Assembly: GCA_009781725.1 (NCBI GenBank)
Contig: WQVF01000011.1
Location: forward strand, 1 to 64,000
DNA length: 64,000 bases
Reading direction: 5' to 3'
Origin: Defluviitaleaceae bacterium
Lineage (GTDB): Bacteria > Bacillota > Clostridia > Lachnospirales > WQUN01
How positions within the stretch are numbered: the first letter of the stretch is position 1; each line of letters begins with the position of its first letter. The notes under the pieces were generated by a model that was given only the letters and a program-made list of their open reading frames with translations, ran no database searches and was not told the DNA's origin. The position numbers and the translations under genes were made by a program. Positions 49,612-58,257 of the stretch are shown piece by piece.

Positions 49612-51944
49612 TGAAAGCACGTGAAGCACGAAGAACCAGATTGGCTGCAACAGAATCCCCCCACCCAGGCCATGACATGAAGAAAAACCGCATGTTTAAT
49701 ATGGCTTTGGGGCTTATTGCCTTTATTTTGACATGCTGCTTTATTGCATTTGGGGCATATTTTCAAGTGGAGGAAGGCCTGGGGGGGATATCTGTAGGAT
49801 ACCCTTCCAATGTGGATATTTTGGCTCCACGGGAAGTGGAAAATACCAGTGCCACAGCCCGTAACCGGGAAGAAGCAGAAGCAAATGCTGCCGCTTTGCA
49901 TGCAATATATATGCTGGACCCAACTGTTTGGCCCCATGTGGAGCTTAATCTTAGAGTCCTGGCTGAAGATATGGCTGAAGTCAGAGCATATTATGCCCAG
50001 GAACTAGCGGCTTTTCGGCAGGCGCAATTGAACGCCGACTCGGATTTTGCCTTGGCAGAGATACAGCATACGGAAGCAATGGTAGCCTGGGAAGCTCTAC
50101 GAGCCAGTATACTAGCAAACGACGATGATACACGGGAAATTCCCGAGCCGCCAACCCCTCCTATAGAACCGGAGCCTTTGGAACCGGACTTCCAGGTATG
50201 GGCGCAATTCGAATTGTTGGCACCGGAGTTTAGTGAATCCGAGCAAGAGTTAATTGTATCAATGGACGACGATGCATATGAAATAATGTGGGAAATTATT
50301 ATGGATGTAGCCTACAATACCCAGGCTACCAACATATATCAAGTTGACTTCCGCACTCTGGGAGTTATGGAGTCTTATTTAGGTCCATGGGCATTGGACT
50401 CCGGCACACGGTCAACAATTGAGAAAATAATCGAAAGATTCCTGACTACAAACCGTATAGAAAATATCGAAGCAACGCAAAGCAACCGGGAAAGCATAGC
50501 CAACAATTATCAACGGGTAATGATTCTTGAAGGCGCGTCAATTGTTCGCGTCGGGGATATTGTTACGCAGGATATGTACACAGTCTTAGAGCAATTGGGG
50601 CTACTTGAAGATGCCACCATCGGGGATTTGGCTTTTCCTATGGCGGGGGCATTTTTTATTGTAGCGTTATTGTTTCTTGCCTGTGTTATGTACTTACATT
50701 TTTATCGGCCCACCGTTGCGGCTATCGGGCGTGAGGCGTTTCTTTTGTTTACACTATATGTCTTGACATTGACGGCAGTGTGGGCACTCAGAGATTTCTC
50801 CTATCCGTTTATACCTATTCTAATCTTCCCTATGCTAGTATCTGTGCTTATTGAACGCAGAGCTGCCGTTGTGCTGTCTTTTGCCATGGTCATTATCAAT
50901 TACTTTGTAGTGGCTGCCTCTTGGGATTATCTAATGTTCTTCCTTATTTCCGGGCTTGTTATCGCAATGCTTTCCCGTTTTACCACCGAACGCAATAAGA
51001 TATTTATTATCGGGGTCGCCGTATCTATAATCCAGTTTGCTCTTTCTATCGCCATTGCCGTTATCGTGGATTTAAACCAAGCACTGTATAGCATCCCCGG
51101 GCTTTTTACAACTGCTATGTTCGCGGCCTTCAATGGCCTTCTTGTTGTGATTCTTTCTACGGGGAGTTTGCCAATTTGGGAGACTTTTTTTGGTGTGGTT
51201 ACGCCGGTAAAGCTTATGGATCTAACCAATCCTACCAACTTGCTTCTCAGGCGGCTTACAATTGAAGCACCAGGGACTTATCATCACTCCCTTATAGTCG
51301 CCAATCTTGCCGAGACCGCCGCTTATGATATCGGAGCCAATGCCCATGCCGCCCGTGTCGGCGGATATTATCATGATATCGGTAAGCTTAAGCATCCTCA
51401 TTTTTTTGCGGAAAACCTGGATGGAGCCAATCCTCATGACCATCTTGACCCAATAGATAGTGCTCGTATTATTATCGGCCATATATCTTATGGCCTGAGG
51501 CTGGCAACAGAGCATAAGCTGCCCCAATTTGTACGGGATATTATCCAGGAGCATCATGGGAATAGCTTGATACAGTTTTTTTACCATAAAGCAATGGAAA
51601 CAGAGAAAAATGTAAACGAAAAGGATTATAGATATCCATATCAAATCCCCCAAACCAGGGAATCGGCCTGTGTATCTCTAGCCGATGCAGTGGAAGCAGC
51701 GATGCGCGCTATGATGCCTAAGCTTAAATCCCCAGAGGAAGTAGAGGGTAAGATTAGAGAACTGGTCAACAGCAGGCTTGCAAGCGGCCAATTGGCGGAT
51801 AGCCAGCTCAGTATAAAAGATGTGGAGATTATTATGCAATCCTTTATTCGGGTACTTAAGGGAATGTATCATGAGCGGATAACCTATCCCAAGTTGGTGC
51901 CTGTTGGAGATGCAGAGTCTGTAATCTCGGCTGGTGGGGATTAG
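49611..51944 (+). CDS. yqfF: 7TM receptor with HD phosphodiesterase domain (YqfF/PgpH)
   Basis: A 777-residue protein. N-terminal helix (about 27-47), an extracytoplasmic 7TMR-HDED domain (about 50-325), seven helices (about 335-530) and a cytoplasmic HD domain: APGTYHHSLIVANLAETAAYDIGANAHAARVGGYYHDIGKLKHPHFFAENL (His and HD ligands at about 557 and 590), then DHLDPIDSARIIIGHISYGLRLA and IIQEHHGNSLIQFFYHKA. PgpH in Listeria degrades cyclic di-AMP. Gene order phoH-yqfF-ybeY-dgkA-era is conserved in Firmicutes. Confidence 0.95.
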   Translation: MKAREARRTRLAATESPHPGHDMKKNRMFNMALGLIAFILTCCFIAFGAYFQVEEGLGGISVGYPSNVDILAPREVENTSATARNREEAEANAAALHAIYMLDPTVWPHVELNLRVLAEDMAEVRAYYAQELAAFRQAQLNADSDFALAEIQHTEAMVAWEALRASILANDDDTREIPEPPTPPIEPEPLEPDFQVWAQFELLAPEFSESEQELIVSMDDDAYEIMWEIIMDVAYNTQATNIYQVDFRTLGVMESYLGPWALDSGTRSTIEKIIERFLTTNRIENIEATQSNRESIANNYQRVMILEGASIVRVGDIVTQDMYTVLEQLGLLEDATIGDLAFPMAGAFFIVALLFLACVMYLHFYRPTVAAIGREAFLLFTLYVLTLTAVWALRDFSYPFIPILIFPMLVSVLIERRAAVVLSFAMVIINYFVVAASWDYLMFFLISGLVIAMLSRFTTERNKIFIIGVAVSIIQFALSIAIAVIVDLNQALYSIPGLFTTAMFAAFNGLLVVILSTGSLPIWETFFGVVTPVKLMDLTNPTNLLLRRLTIEAPGTYHHSLIVANLAETAAYDIGANAHAARVGGYYHDIGKLKHPHFFAENLDGANPHDHLDPIDSARIIIGHISYGLRLATEHKLPQFVRDIIQEHHGNSLIQFFYHKAMETEKNVNEKDYRYPYQIPQTRESACVSLADAVEAAMRAMMPKLKSPEEVEGKIRELVNSRLASGQLADSQLSIKDVEIIMQSFIRVLKGMYHERITYPKLVPVGDAESVISAGGD

Positions 51945-52035
51945 CACAAAGAAGAAGTGCGTGGGAGTGGCGTAGCCATTCCTGCTCGAAGAGTCATGTG
52001 TACGATAATAACGATTTTACCCGTGGTGGTGACTG

Positions 52036-52479
52036 ATGCAGATATATTGGGAAGATAAGGGCAAACTAAACTCGGAGCAATTGAGCTTGCTCAACCAGGT
52101 TGCTATTGGCGTAAATGAGTTTTGTGATTTCCCGGGAAATAGTGAAGTGAGCATATCTATAATGGATATGGAGGAGATTCAAGTGCTTAACCGTGATTAT
52201 CGCGGTAAGAATACTCCCACGGATGTACTGAGTTTCCCGGTGGATGAAAATCTGGCAATGGGGCCGGAAGTTTCCCTTGGGGATATTGTGATTTGTATAG
52301 ATGTGGCCCAAAGACAAGCTGAGGAATATGGTCACAGCATAGAGAGAGAGCTGGCCTTCTTAGTAGTGCATGGGATGCTGCATCTGCATGGGTATGCCCA
52401 CGAGACAACTGAAGATGAAGCGGAGATGATGGCGGCGCAAGATGAGATACTGATGAAACACGGTCTGCACCGCGAGTAA
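52036..52479 (+). CDS. ybeY: Endoribonuclease YbeY
   Basis: A 147-residue metal-dependent RNase for 16S rRNA 3' maturation and ribosome quality control. The zinc-binding motif HGMLHLHGYAHE (H3-type HGxLHLxGYDH, with alanine for the usual Asp) lies near residues 112-123. Other family parts: VSISIMDMEEIQVLNRDYRGKNTPTDVLSFPV and SLGDIVICIDVAQRQA. The ATG at 52036 has only a weak GGTGGTGA site. A GGAGTGGCGTAGCCATTCC hairpin lies about 60 bases upstream. Confidence 0.95.
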   Translation: MQIYWEDKGKLNSEQLSLLNQVAIGVNEFCDFPGNSEVSISIMDMEEIQVLNRDYRGKNTPTDVLSFPVDENLAMGPEVSLGDIVICIDVAQRQAEEYGHSIERELAFLVVHGMLHLHGYAHETTEDEAEMMAAQDEILMKHGLHRE

Positions 52480-52480
52480 T

Positions 52481-52611
52481 ATTAGGTTTTGATGACGGGG
52501 CCAAACGCGGTTTTCTTCCGGCAAACTCCAGCTCCCCAGCAAAGACAATGCTGATTATATAGGCTTCATTAGGTTTTGATGACAACGACAAACGCGCTTT
52601 TCTTCCGATAA
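52481..52611. repeat. Direct repeat, period 87 bp, between ybeY and dgkA
   Basis: ATTAGGTTTTGATGAC..AAACGCG.TTTTCTTCCG occurs at 52481-52524 and 52568-52611. A third, decayed unit may begin near 52644 (ATTAGGTGAACTGATGA) and run into dgkA. Confidence 0.7.
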
Positions 52612-52656
52612 GCATATAGAGCTAATCAACTTCATTCGAAAAGATTAGGTGAACTG

Positions 52657-53022
52657 ATGAAATCAAACAACTGGCTGGAATCCTTCCGCCATGCATTACG
52701 GGGCATACGCAGCACCGCCCGGCGGGAAAGGAATTTTCGTATCCATATTTTTTTTGCCATTTTAGTGGTGGCGGCATGTATTATTTTTCGGGTTGAGGCT
52801 ATCCACTTTATTATGGTGGGGTTTGCTATTTTCTTTGTTATGGCAATGGAATTGGTGAATACCGCTGTTGAAGCCCTGGTGGATATGTATTGCCGGGGAA
52901 AGCCCCACCCTATGGCCAAGCTGGCCAAGGATGCGGCGGCAGGGGCTGTGCTTCTTGCCTCTGTTCAGGCGGTAGTCGTGGGGATTGTTGTAGCTATTTC
53001 TATTATTAGGAGATATATTTGA
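52657..53022 (+). CDS. dgkA: Diacylglycerol/undecaprenol kinase family protein
   Basis: A 121-residue DgkA-type membrane enzyme with three helices. Family motif: RHALRGIRSTARRERNFRIHIFFAILVVAACIIFRV, then the catalytic AMELVNTAVEALVDMYCRGKPHPMAKLAKDAAAGAVLLAS. Gram-positive members phosphorylate undecaprenol, recycling the cell-wall lipid carrier. The usual position before era is kept, with one lipoprotein gene between. Its TGA overlaps the next start (TGATG). Confidence 0.94.
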   Translation: MKSNNWLESFRHALRGIRSTARRERNFRIHIFFAILVVAACIIFRVEAIHFIMVGFAIFFVMAMELVNTAVEALVDMYCRGKPHPMAKLAKDAAAGAVLLASVQAVVVGIVVAISIIRRYI

Positions 53023-54212
53023 TGGTTTTAAAGCAATATATAGCGAATGACTTTCGAAATAGGCATATTTTTCTTACAATATTACTGGCTGGGCTGCTGT
53101 TTTTGAGCGGTTGCTCTTCGAGGACAGCAGAGGCATTCAACTGGCATGAGGATATTTTTATTCAAATGCCCTCACCTGCCCCAACCACTGAATCTATTGA
53201 ATCCAGCAGGCATTATTTCTCTCCCCGAGCAGAGGAATCTCCGTTGGAGTTTCTGCCATTTATCATACCGTCAGGACCATTTAGCCGCCTCACAGGATTG
53301 CCTATTTACGAAGAATATCAATATCGCCGGCCTCTTGCTGCTGTAATTAATAATTCTACCAGAGCGTTGCCTCAAAGCGGTATCGGCTCTGCGGATATAA
53401 TCTACGAAGTCCTTGCCGAGGGGGATGTTACTCGCCTTGTAGGGATTTTTCAGTCATATATTCCTGAGAAAATCGGGCCTATGCGCTCCGCCCGGGACTA
53501 TTTTGTGGATTTCGCATTTAATCACGATGCCTTGTTTATACATCACGGAGCCAGCCCGGGAGGATACTCCAGAATCAGTACCTTGCGTATTACCAACCTA
53601 GACGGAATGGCTTTGGAAGGAACGGTATTTTGGCGGGACCGGACTTACCCATACTGGGCGGTAAACACCGGTACCCGTCCCCTAGAGCACAGCTCATACA
53701 CAGGATATGAACGCCTGTTTAACCATATCGAAAATCGCGGAATTAGGGATTACTGGCATGACAGTCCCGATAATTTTGGATTTAATTTCAGCTTCTTCCC
53801 GCCACCATTCGAATCTGAAGGTGGGCAGGCCTATGTGGTAACTATCCCCTACTCTGCCCTATATTTCCGCAGATTTGTTTTTGACCATGACACGGGACTT
53901 TATATGTCGGAAAACCGACAAGGGGAGCACATGGATGCGGTAACCGAAGAGCAGGTTTCCGTGAGGAATATTCTTATTCAGTTTACACCTATGCGTGTAA
54001 TTGATGGGGTTGGGCGGCGCACCGTGGACACTGTTGGCTCTGGGGATGGCTATTTGATACATGGAGGCAGGTACCAGCCTGTACGCTGGGCTCGTGATAG
54101 CCATACGGACCCTACCCGGTGGTATTTCCCAGATGGGACGCCTCTGGTTATGCACCCTGGGCGAGTATGGGTCTGTGTTTTTCAATCTACAGGAAATGTG
54201 GTGTTTGAGTGA
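53022..54212 (+). CDS. DUF3048 lipoprotein (YerB-like)
   Basis: A 396-residue secreted protein. Signal with lipobox LFLSGCSS (Cys about residue 29). Two DUF3048 parts: LTGLPIYEEYQYRRPLAAVINNSTRALPQSGIGSADIIYEVLAEGDVTRLVGIFQSYIPEKIGPMRSARDYFVDFA, and the C-terminal SGDGYLIHGGRYQPVRWARDSHTDPTRWYFPDGTPLVMHPGRVWVCV. YerB in Bacillus is a lipoprotein linked to cell-wall hydrolysis; activity here is unproven. ATG 53022 overlaps the dgkA stop; AGGAG is nine bases upstream. Stop overlaps the era GTG (GTGA). Confidence 0.9.
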   Translation: MVLKQYIANDFRNRHIFLTILLAGLLFLSGCSSRTAEAFNWHEDIFIQMPSPAPTTESIESSRHYFSPRAEESPLEFLPFIIPSGPFSRLTGLPIYEEYQYRRPLAAVINNSTRALPQSGIGSADIIYEVLAEGDVTRLVGIFQSYIPEKIGPMRSARDYFVDFAFNHDALFIHHGASPGGYSRISTLRITNLDGMALEGTVFWRDRTYPYWAVNTGTRPLEHSSYTGYERLFNHIENRGIRDYWHDSPDNFGFNFSFFPPPFESEGGQAYVVTIPYSALYFRRFVFDHDTGLYMSENRQGEHMDAVTEEQVSVRNILIQFTPMRVIDGVGRRTVDTVGSGDGYLIHGGRYQPVRWARDSHTDPTRWYFPDGTPLVMHPGRVWVCVFQSTGNVVFE

Positions 54213-55126
54213 AGTTTTATTCTGGATTTGTGCCCCTTATAGGGCGGCCTAATGTGGGCAAATCAACCTTGATGAATCATTTTATTGGTGAGAAGATTTC
54301 GATTGTTTCCAACAAGCCACAGACCACCCGCAATAAAATCCGTAGCATACTTACAGGTGAGGATTACCAGATTATTTTCATTGATACACCGGGGATGCAT
54401 AAGCCTACAACCAAACTTGGGGATTTTATGGTTAAATCCGCTGTCAACACCATTGGTGAGGCAGACGCCGTTATTTTTATGGTGGAACCTAAGCGGAAGA
54501 TTCCCGAAGGTGATATGGCGATTATCCAGCGGCTACAAGGCAGCAAAACACCGATTTTCCTTGCCATAAATAAGGTAGATACGGTTCCTAAGCAGGACTT
54601 ACTTGCTATAATCGACCAATATCGGCAGCTATACAATTTCAGAGAGATTATTCCATTATCAGCCTTGAAAGGGGATAATACCGAGGGCTTGCTCAAGGCA
54701 ATACGTGAGGTTCTGCCAGAGGGACCGATGTACTTCCCAGGAGATCAGCTCACCGACCAGCCCGAGCGGCAGATTGCGGCAGAGATTATCCGAGAGAAGG
54801 CGTTGCAATTCTTGCAAGATGAAATACCCCATGGTATGGCTGTAGAAATTACCCAATTTAAATTGCGAGATGGCCACAGTGAGGACGACCCTAATGCCCT
54901 GGTCGACCTTGGTGCAAATATTTATTGCGAACGGGATAGCCATAAAGCCATAATCATTGGCAAGCAAGGAGCCATGCTCAAGCGTATAGGGGCAGCAGCT
55001 CGCCGGGATATTGAAATGCTTTTAGGGTTCAAGCTATTTATGGAATTGTGGGTAAAGGTTAAAAAAAATTGGCGGGACAGTGATTTTCTGCTGAGGAATT
55101 TTGGGTATAACCAGAATGATATATAG
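54209..55126 (+). CDS. era: GTPase Era
   Basis: A 305-residue GTPase that binds the 3' end of 16S rRNA and guides small-subunit assembly. G1 VPLIGRPNVGKSTLMN (residues about 8-23), G2 with KPQTTRNKIRS, G3 IIFIDTPGMHKP, G4 AINKVD, then the KH domain with HKAIIIGKQGAMLKRIGAAARRDIEMLLG. GTG start overlaps the upstream stop (GTGA). The TAG stop is the TATAG of a palindrome beginning at 55122. Confidence 0.97.
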   Translation: MKFYSGFVPLIGRPNVGKSTLMNHFIGEKISIVSNKPQTTRNKIRSILTGEDYQIIFIDTPGMHKPTTKLGDFMVKSAVNTIGEADAVIFMVEPKRKIPEGDMAIIQRLQGSKTPIFLAINKVDTVPKQDLLAIIDQYRQLYNFREIIPLSALKGDNTEGLLKAIREVLPEGPMYFPGDQLTDQPERQIAAEIIREKALQFLQDEIPHGMAVEITQFKLRDGHSEDDPNALVDLGANIYCERDSHKAIIIGKQGAMLKRIGAAARRDIEMLLGFKLFMELWVKVKKNWRDSDFLLRNFGYNQNDI

Positions 55127-55222
55127 TAATTTCAATCCAAAATACGGGATTGAAATTACTATGTTTTCGGAAAGCGTTTCAATTAAGAGTGACAAAAAAC
55201 GTCACTCTCAATTGAAATCGCT
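55122..55222. repeat. Two consecutive hairpins after era
   Basis: ATAGTAATTTCAATCC pairs with GGGATTGAAATTACTAT (55123-55162); the AGCGTTTCAATTAAGAGTGACG arm then pairs with CGTCACTCTCAATTGAAATCGCT (55172-55222). A half copy of the second (TATAGCGATTTCAATTAAGA) is at 63751-63775. The stretch 55223-55428 has further small hairpins (GCATGGCACGCAGGCGATGCCTGCG) but no gene. Confidence 0.7.
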
Positions 55223-55428
55223 ATAGCACCATGATGCCGGAATTTTCCTTACCAAAAATTCAATAGCATAGGTACCATTATCCTGGTCAAAATAATGTCA
55301 GTTGCTTTACCGCCATGCTGGGGCATGGCACGCAGGCGATGCCTGCGGAGCGGAACATGGCTTTTGCCTCGTGTAGCGAGGGAGCTTGAGGGCGTAGCCC
55401 TCATTAGAATGAGGAAGGGGATATTTAA

Positions 55429-55548
55429 ATGGAACAACATGAACGCTGTTGGCAGCAATTTGCACTGTCTGGTGACCCTAAGATGTACCTTGCATATCGG
55501 CAAAGCCGCAGAAATAACGAGGATAAAAAAACCAATGGAGAGCATTAA
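55429..55548 (+). CDS. yqzL: YqzL-family small protein
   Basis: A 39-residue protein, MEQHERCWQQFALSGDPKMY.., lying between era and recO as yqzL does in Bacillus. The tryptophan, the F..SG/TG turn and the YLAYRQ segment fit the family. Start ATG 55429 after AAGGGG; it overlaps the first 14 bases of recO in another frame. Function of the family is unknown. Confidence 0.8.
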   Translation: MEQHERCWQQFALSGDPKMYLAYRQSRRNNEDKKTNGEH

Positions 55549-56254
55549 AACCCGTGGGTTGGTGCTAAAAGAATATGAAGCCGGGGAGTCGGATAAGCGG
55601 CTCCTCTTGCTGTGCAAGGAACATGGCCGGATGATGATTTATGCTCGTGGTGCCCGTAAGCCTAAGTCAAAGTTTATGGCCTCCGCGCAGCTTTTTACAT
55701 ATTCGGATTTTGTATTAACAGCCGGGCGTGGATTTCATGCATTGGCCCAGGCCCAGGTTATAGAGAGTTTTTATGGTCTAAGAACTGATTATGACGCCCT
55801 GACGGCGGCTCATCTTGTAGTTGAGGTCTGTGAGAAGACTTTACTTGAGGATACCCAGTGTGATGAGTTATTATTGCTTGCACTCAAGGCATTGGGGTAT
55901 TTGAATAAACAGAAGTTGCCTCCGTTACAAGTCGCCTCTGTTTTTTTTATACGATTTTTTGCATATTATGGTCTTGCACCGGAAACCCAAGGATGCACTG
56001 TATGCGGCGAAATTGCTGATACAGAGATGTATATCAGCGCAGAAGGGCTAATTTGCAGAATACATAAGCCGGGATATGGTATACGGCTTTCACAAGCAGG
56101 GGTTTATGCGTTGCGGCATATACTAGGCCGCGAATTGACTGGCGCGTTTTTATTTAATGCCAGAGATGATGTAATAAAAGAATTGTGGGAAACATCACAA
56201 ATGCTGTGGCGATGCCATTTTGATTGGAAGTTGAAAACAACTGAATTCATATAA
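55535..56254 (+). CDS. recO: DNA repair protein RecO
   Basis: A 239-residue mediator that loads RecA with RecF/RecR. N-terminal OB-fold: IKTRGLVLKEYEAGESDKRLLLLCKEHGRMMIYARGARKPKSKFMASAQLFTYSDFVL. The C-terminal part has a zinc finger with C..C in GCTVCGE and a CRIH pair downstream (one usual cysteine site reads as LICRIHKPGYG). Start at ATG 55535 with MESIKTRG, inside the yqzL 3' end; longer in-frame readings upstream lie in repeat DNA and are not supported. Confidence 0.93.
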   Translation: MESIKTRGLVLKEYEAGESDKRLLLLCKEHGRMMIYARGARKPKSKFMASAQLFTYSDFVLTAGRGFHALAQAQVIESFYGLRTDYDALTAAHLVVEVCEKTLLEDTQCDELLLLALKALGYLNKQKLPPLQVASVFFIRFFAYYGLAPETQGCTVCGEIADTEMYISAEGLICRIHKPGYGIRLSQAGVYALRHILGRELTGAFLFNARDDVIKELWETSQMLWRCHFDWKLKTTEFI

Positions 56255-56316
56255 TATACAGCCGCCCCCCTCCGGTGAGGGCGACAAACTAAATAATGTA
56301 CGAAAGAGTGATACCA

Positions 56317-56946
56317 ATGAAAAAAGGCATATTCATAGCCTTCGAAGGCCTGGACGGCTCTGGCAAAACTACCCAATTTAACGCCATCAAAAACAAACTG
56401 GCAAAGATAGGTATCAATTGCATAGGAGAAAAGGAGCCTAGCGACCGTAATCCGATAGGACTGCTCTTACAGGACATTGTAAGAAATATTGGGCTGACTG
56501 TTTCCCCGATATCTATGGCCAAGCTTTTTTCTGTAGACCGCTACGAGCATGTAATCAACAATATCAAGCCTTGTATAGACAGTGGCGGCCATGTGCTCAT
56601 TGATAGATATGTGTTTTCCAGTTTTGCTTATCAGGGGCTGGACTTAAACTTTGAGGATATTTTTCATTACAATCGCGACGCAATTGAGCTCCTGATGCCT
56701 GATATCACTATTTTTGTGGATGTAGCACCGGAAGTTTGCCTTGAGCGGATAAATAATAACCGCATCAGAAAAGAGTTATTCGATGATAACGGAGTTGATT
56801 TACGGGAAAGGTTCTTTGATGCATTTGAAAGAATGAAGGATACTGCCAAGGTGTTGATAGTTGACGGCAACCGGTCTGCGGATGCAGTTACTGATGAGAT
56901 TTGGGATGTTATAGGGCCGCGGTTTATGTATAGCGAACGACATTGA
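56317..56946 (+). CDS. tmk: Thymidylate kinase
   Basis: A 209-residue kinase that makes dTDP. P-loop FIAFEGLDGSGKTTQFN (residues about 5-21), the DR motif VLIDRYVFSSFAYQG, FVDVAPEVCLERI, and a LID region with NNRIRKELFD. Start at ATG 56317 after GAGTGAT; an upstream ATG seven codons earlier has no ribosome site. The last residues (MYSERH) and the TGA stop are encoded by the TATAGCGAACGACATTGA end of a palindromic element, so the C-terminus has been remodelled by insertion. Confidence 0.93.
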   Translation: MKKGIFIAFEGLDGSGKTTQFNAIKNKLAKIGINCIGEKEPSDRNPIGLLLQDIVRNIGLTVSPISMAKLFSVDRYEHVINNIKPCIDSGGHVLIDRYVFSSFAYQGLDLNFEDIFHYNRDAIELLMPDITIFVDVAPEVCLERINNNRIRKELFDDNGVDLRERFFDAFERMKDTAKVLIVDGNRSADAVTDEIWDVIGPRFMYSERH

Positions 56947-57100
56947 GAATCGCGATTGAAGGAGGTCAGTACGTTTGCTACGCAAACGCCGCCTTCGGCG
57001 TCCGGCTTTCTTACCGGTATATGCTGCCAAAAACGCAAAGTTAACATTTTTGGCCGATTTTGCCCGACGTGCAATCACGATTTCGAAAGCGCTCGCTATA
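56929..57100. mobile_element. TATAG-type palindromic element, copy C, with internal extra hairpins
   Basis: TATAGCGAACGACATTGAG and GATTTCGAAAGCGCTCGCTATA form the ends; the core GGCCGATTTTGCCCGACGTGC is near the right side. At 172 bases it is longer than other copies, with CGTTTGCTACGCAAACG and GCCGCCTTCGGCG hairpins added. It supplies the last five codons and stop of tmk. Confidence 0.78.
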
Positions 57101-57309
57101 GCAATGCAGACCCATCAATAGTTCTGCCTGGTAGAAAGTAATTTACGCATGAAAAATGCTGGTCGCAATACAAAATATGTAAGCTGCATAGAAAACGGAG
57201 AAACCCAAGTACCCCCCGATGTCTTGGCGCGGATACAAAGATTTTTGGAAGTGGAAACTGCCCCACTGTTTGACAATGAGCTTACCGTATACAAAATACA
57301 AGCAGAAAT

Positions 57310-58257
57310 ATGTCTGCCATCCACGAAAGAATAGAAGGCGCAACACCTCACCAAATTGGCGGCACTGTTACTATGTCTGGGGAAAATGCACATATCCGCA
57401 ACCATAATGAACAGGGTACAGCAGCTGGCACGGGGCTAAGTCATGGAAGCGGCGTAGACATACGCGGTGGCGAATTTTATATGTCTGCAGGATATATAAC
57501 AAGCAACCGTACAGAAGCGGCTGACAGGCCCGGCGGTGTAAATGTCGAGGGTACCGGTGTATTTAATATGACAGGCACCACCACTATCGGCGGCATATGG
57601 GTTGCCCTTACATCTAGCTTAGTTGCAAACAATGTCGCCATTACAAAAAACGAAGCCGAAGAAATGGGTGGCGGGATATTCACAGAGAATCACGAGTATG
57701 CGATCAACCTAAACATGCTTGCTGTGCCGGCACCTTACAGTAACTTGACAATCCAGAACATGACTTTCCTTGATAACAGCGCAAACCTGGCTTGGGCACC
57801 ACCTATTAATGCTCTTGCTACTGGTATTCCTGCTGGTTCGCAGAGCATATATACTCACCCGTTAAACAACTACGATATCAATTTCCAACTAGATAGCAAT
57901 ATTATTGAGTTTCAGTTTACAAAGACAAATAATATAGTCACACCTGCAACAGGTGAACCGGTGCCGGGTGCTGTGTTCCAGCTTTATTCCTGGGACACTG
58001 TCGGCGATATATGGGTAGCCTCTAGTACGCCGGTGATTAGTGATGCAAACGGCTTAGTGACGCTTAATCTTTCCATAACTGGGCAATATCGTTTAGTCGA
58101 AGTTATCCCCCCAGCGGGTTTATGCCGGTATTTGGTTATTAATCGAAGATACAAGTATTGCATTAATAACAATCTTGTAGACATGCGTAATCTTGGTGCT
58201 GAAATCTTTACTATTGCGAATATAACAAAAACGCTTCCAGCAAACCTTCAAAAATAG
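57310..58257 (+). pseudogene. Remnant of a second beta-helix adhesin gene
   Basis: A 315-codon open frame without signal peptide, ribosome site or wall anchor. Its GGTVTMSGENAHIRNH..GGEFYMSAGYITSN..MGGGIFTENHEYAI..HPLNNYDINF parallels the C-terminal end of the giant adhesin (HPFNNYDINF just before its LPxTG), and a Cna-B-like segment follows (FQFTKTNNIVTPATGEPVPGAVFQLYSW..GQYRLVEV). It therefore looks like a piece of a longer surface gene cut at both ends. Its 3' end overlaps the opposing amidase gene by 47 bases. A 61-codon frame at 57149-57334 just upstream is unrecognised and may be part of the same decay. Confidence 0.7.

Noticed and set aside
57149-57334. 61-codon frame after the tmk palindrome
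   Set aside because: No family recognised and it runs out at the adhesin remnant; treated as debris of the same locus.
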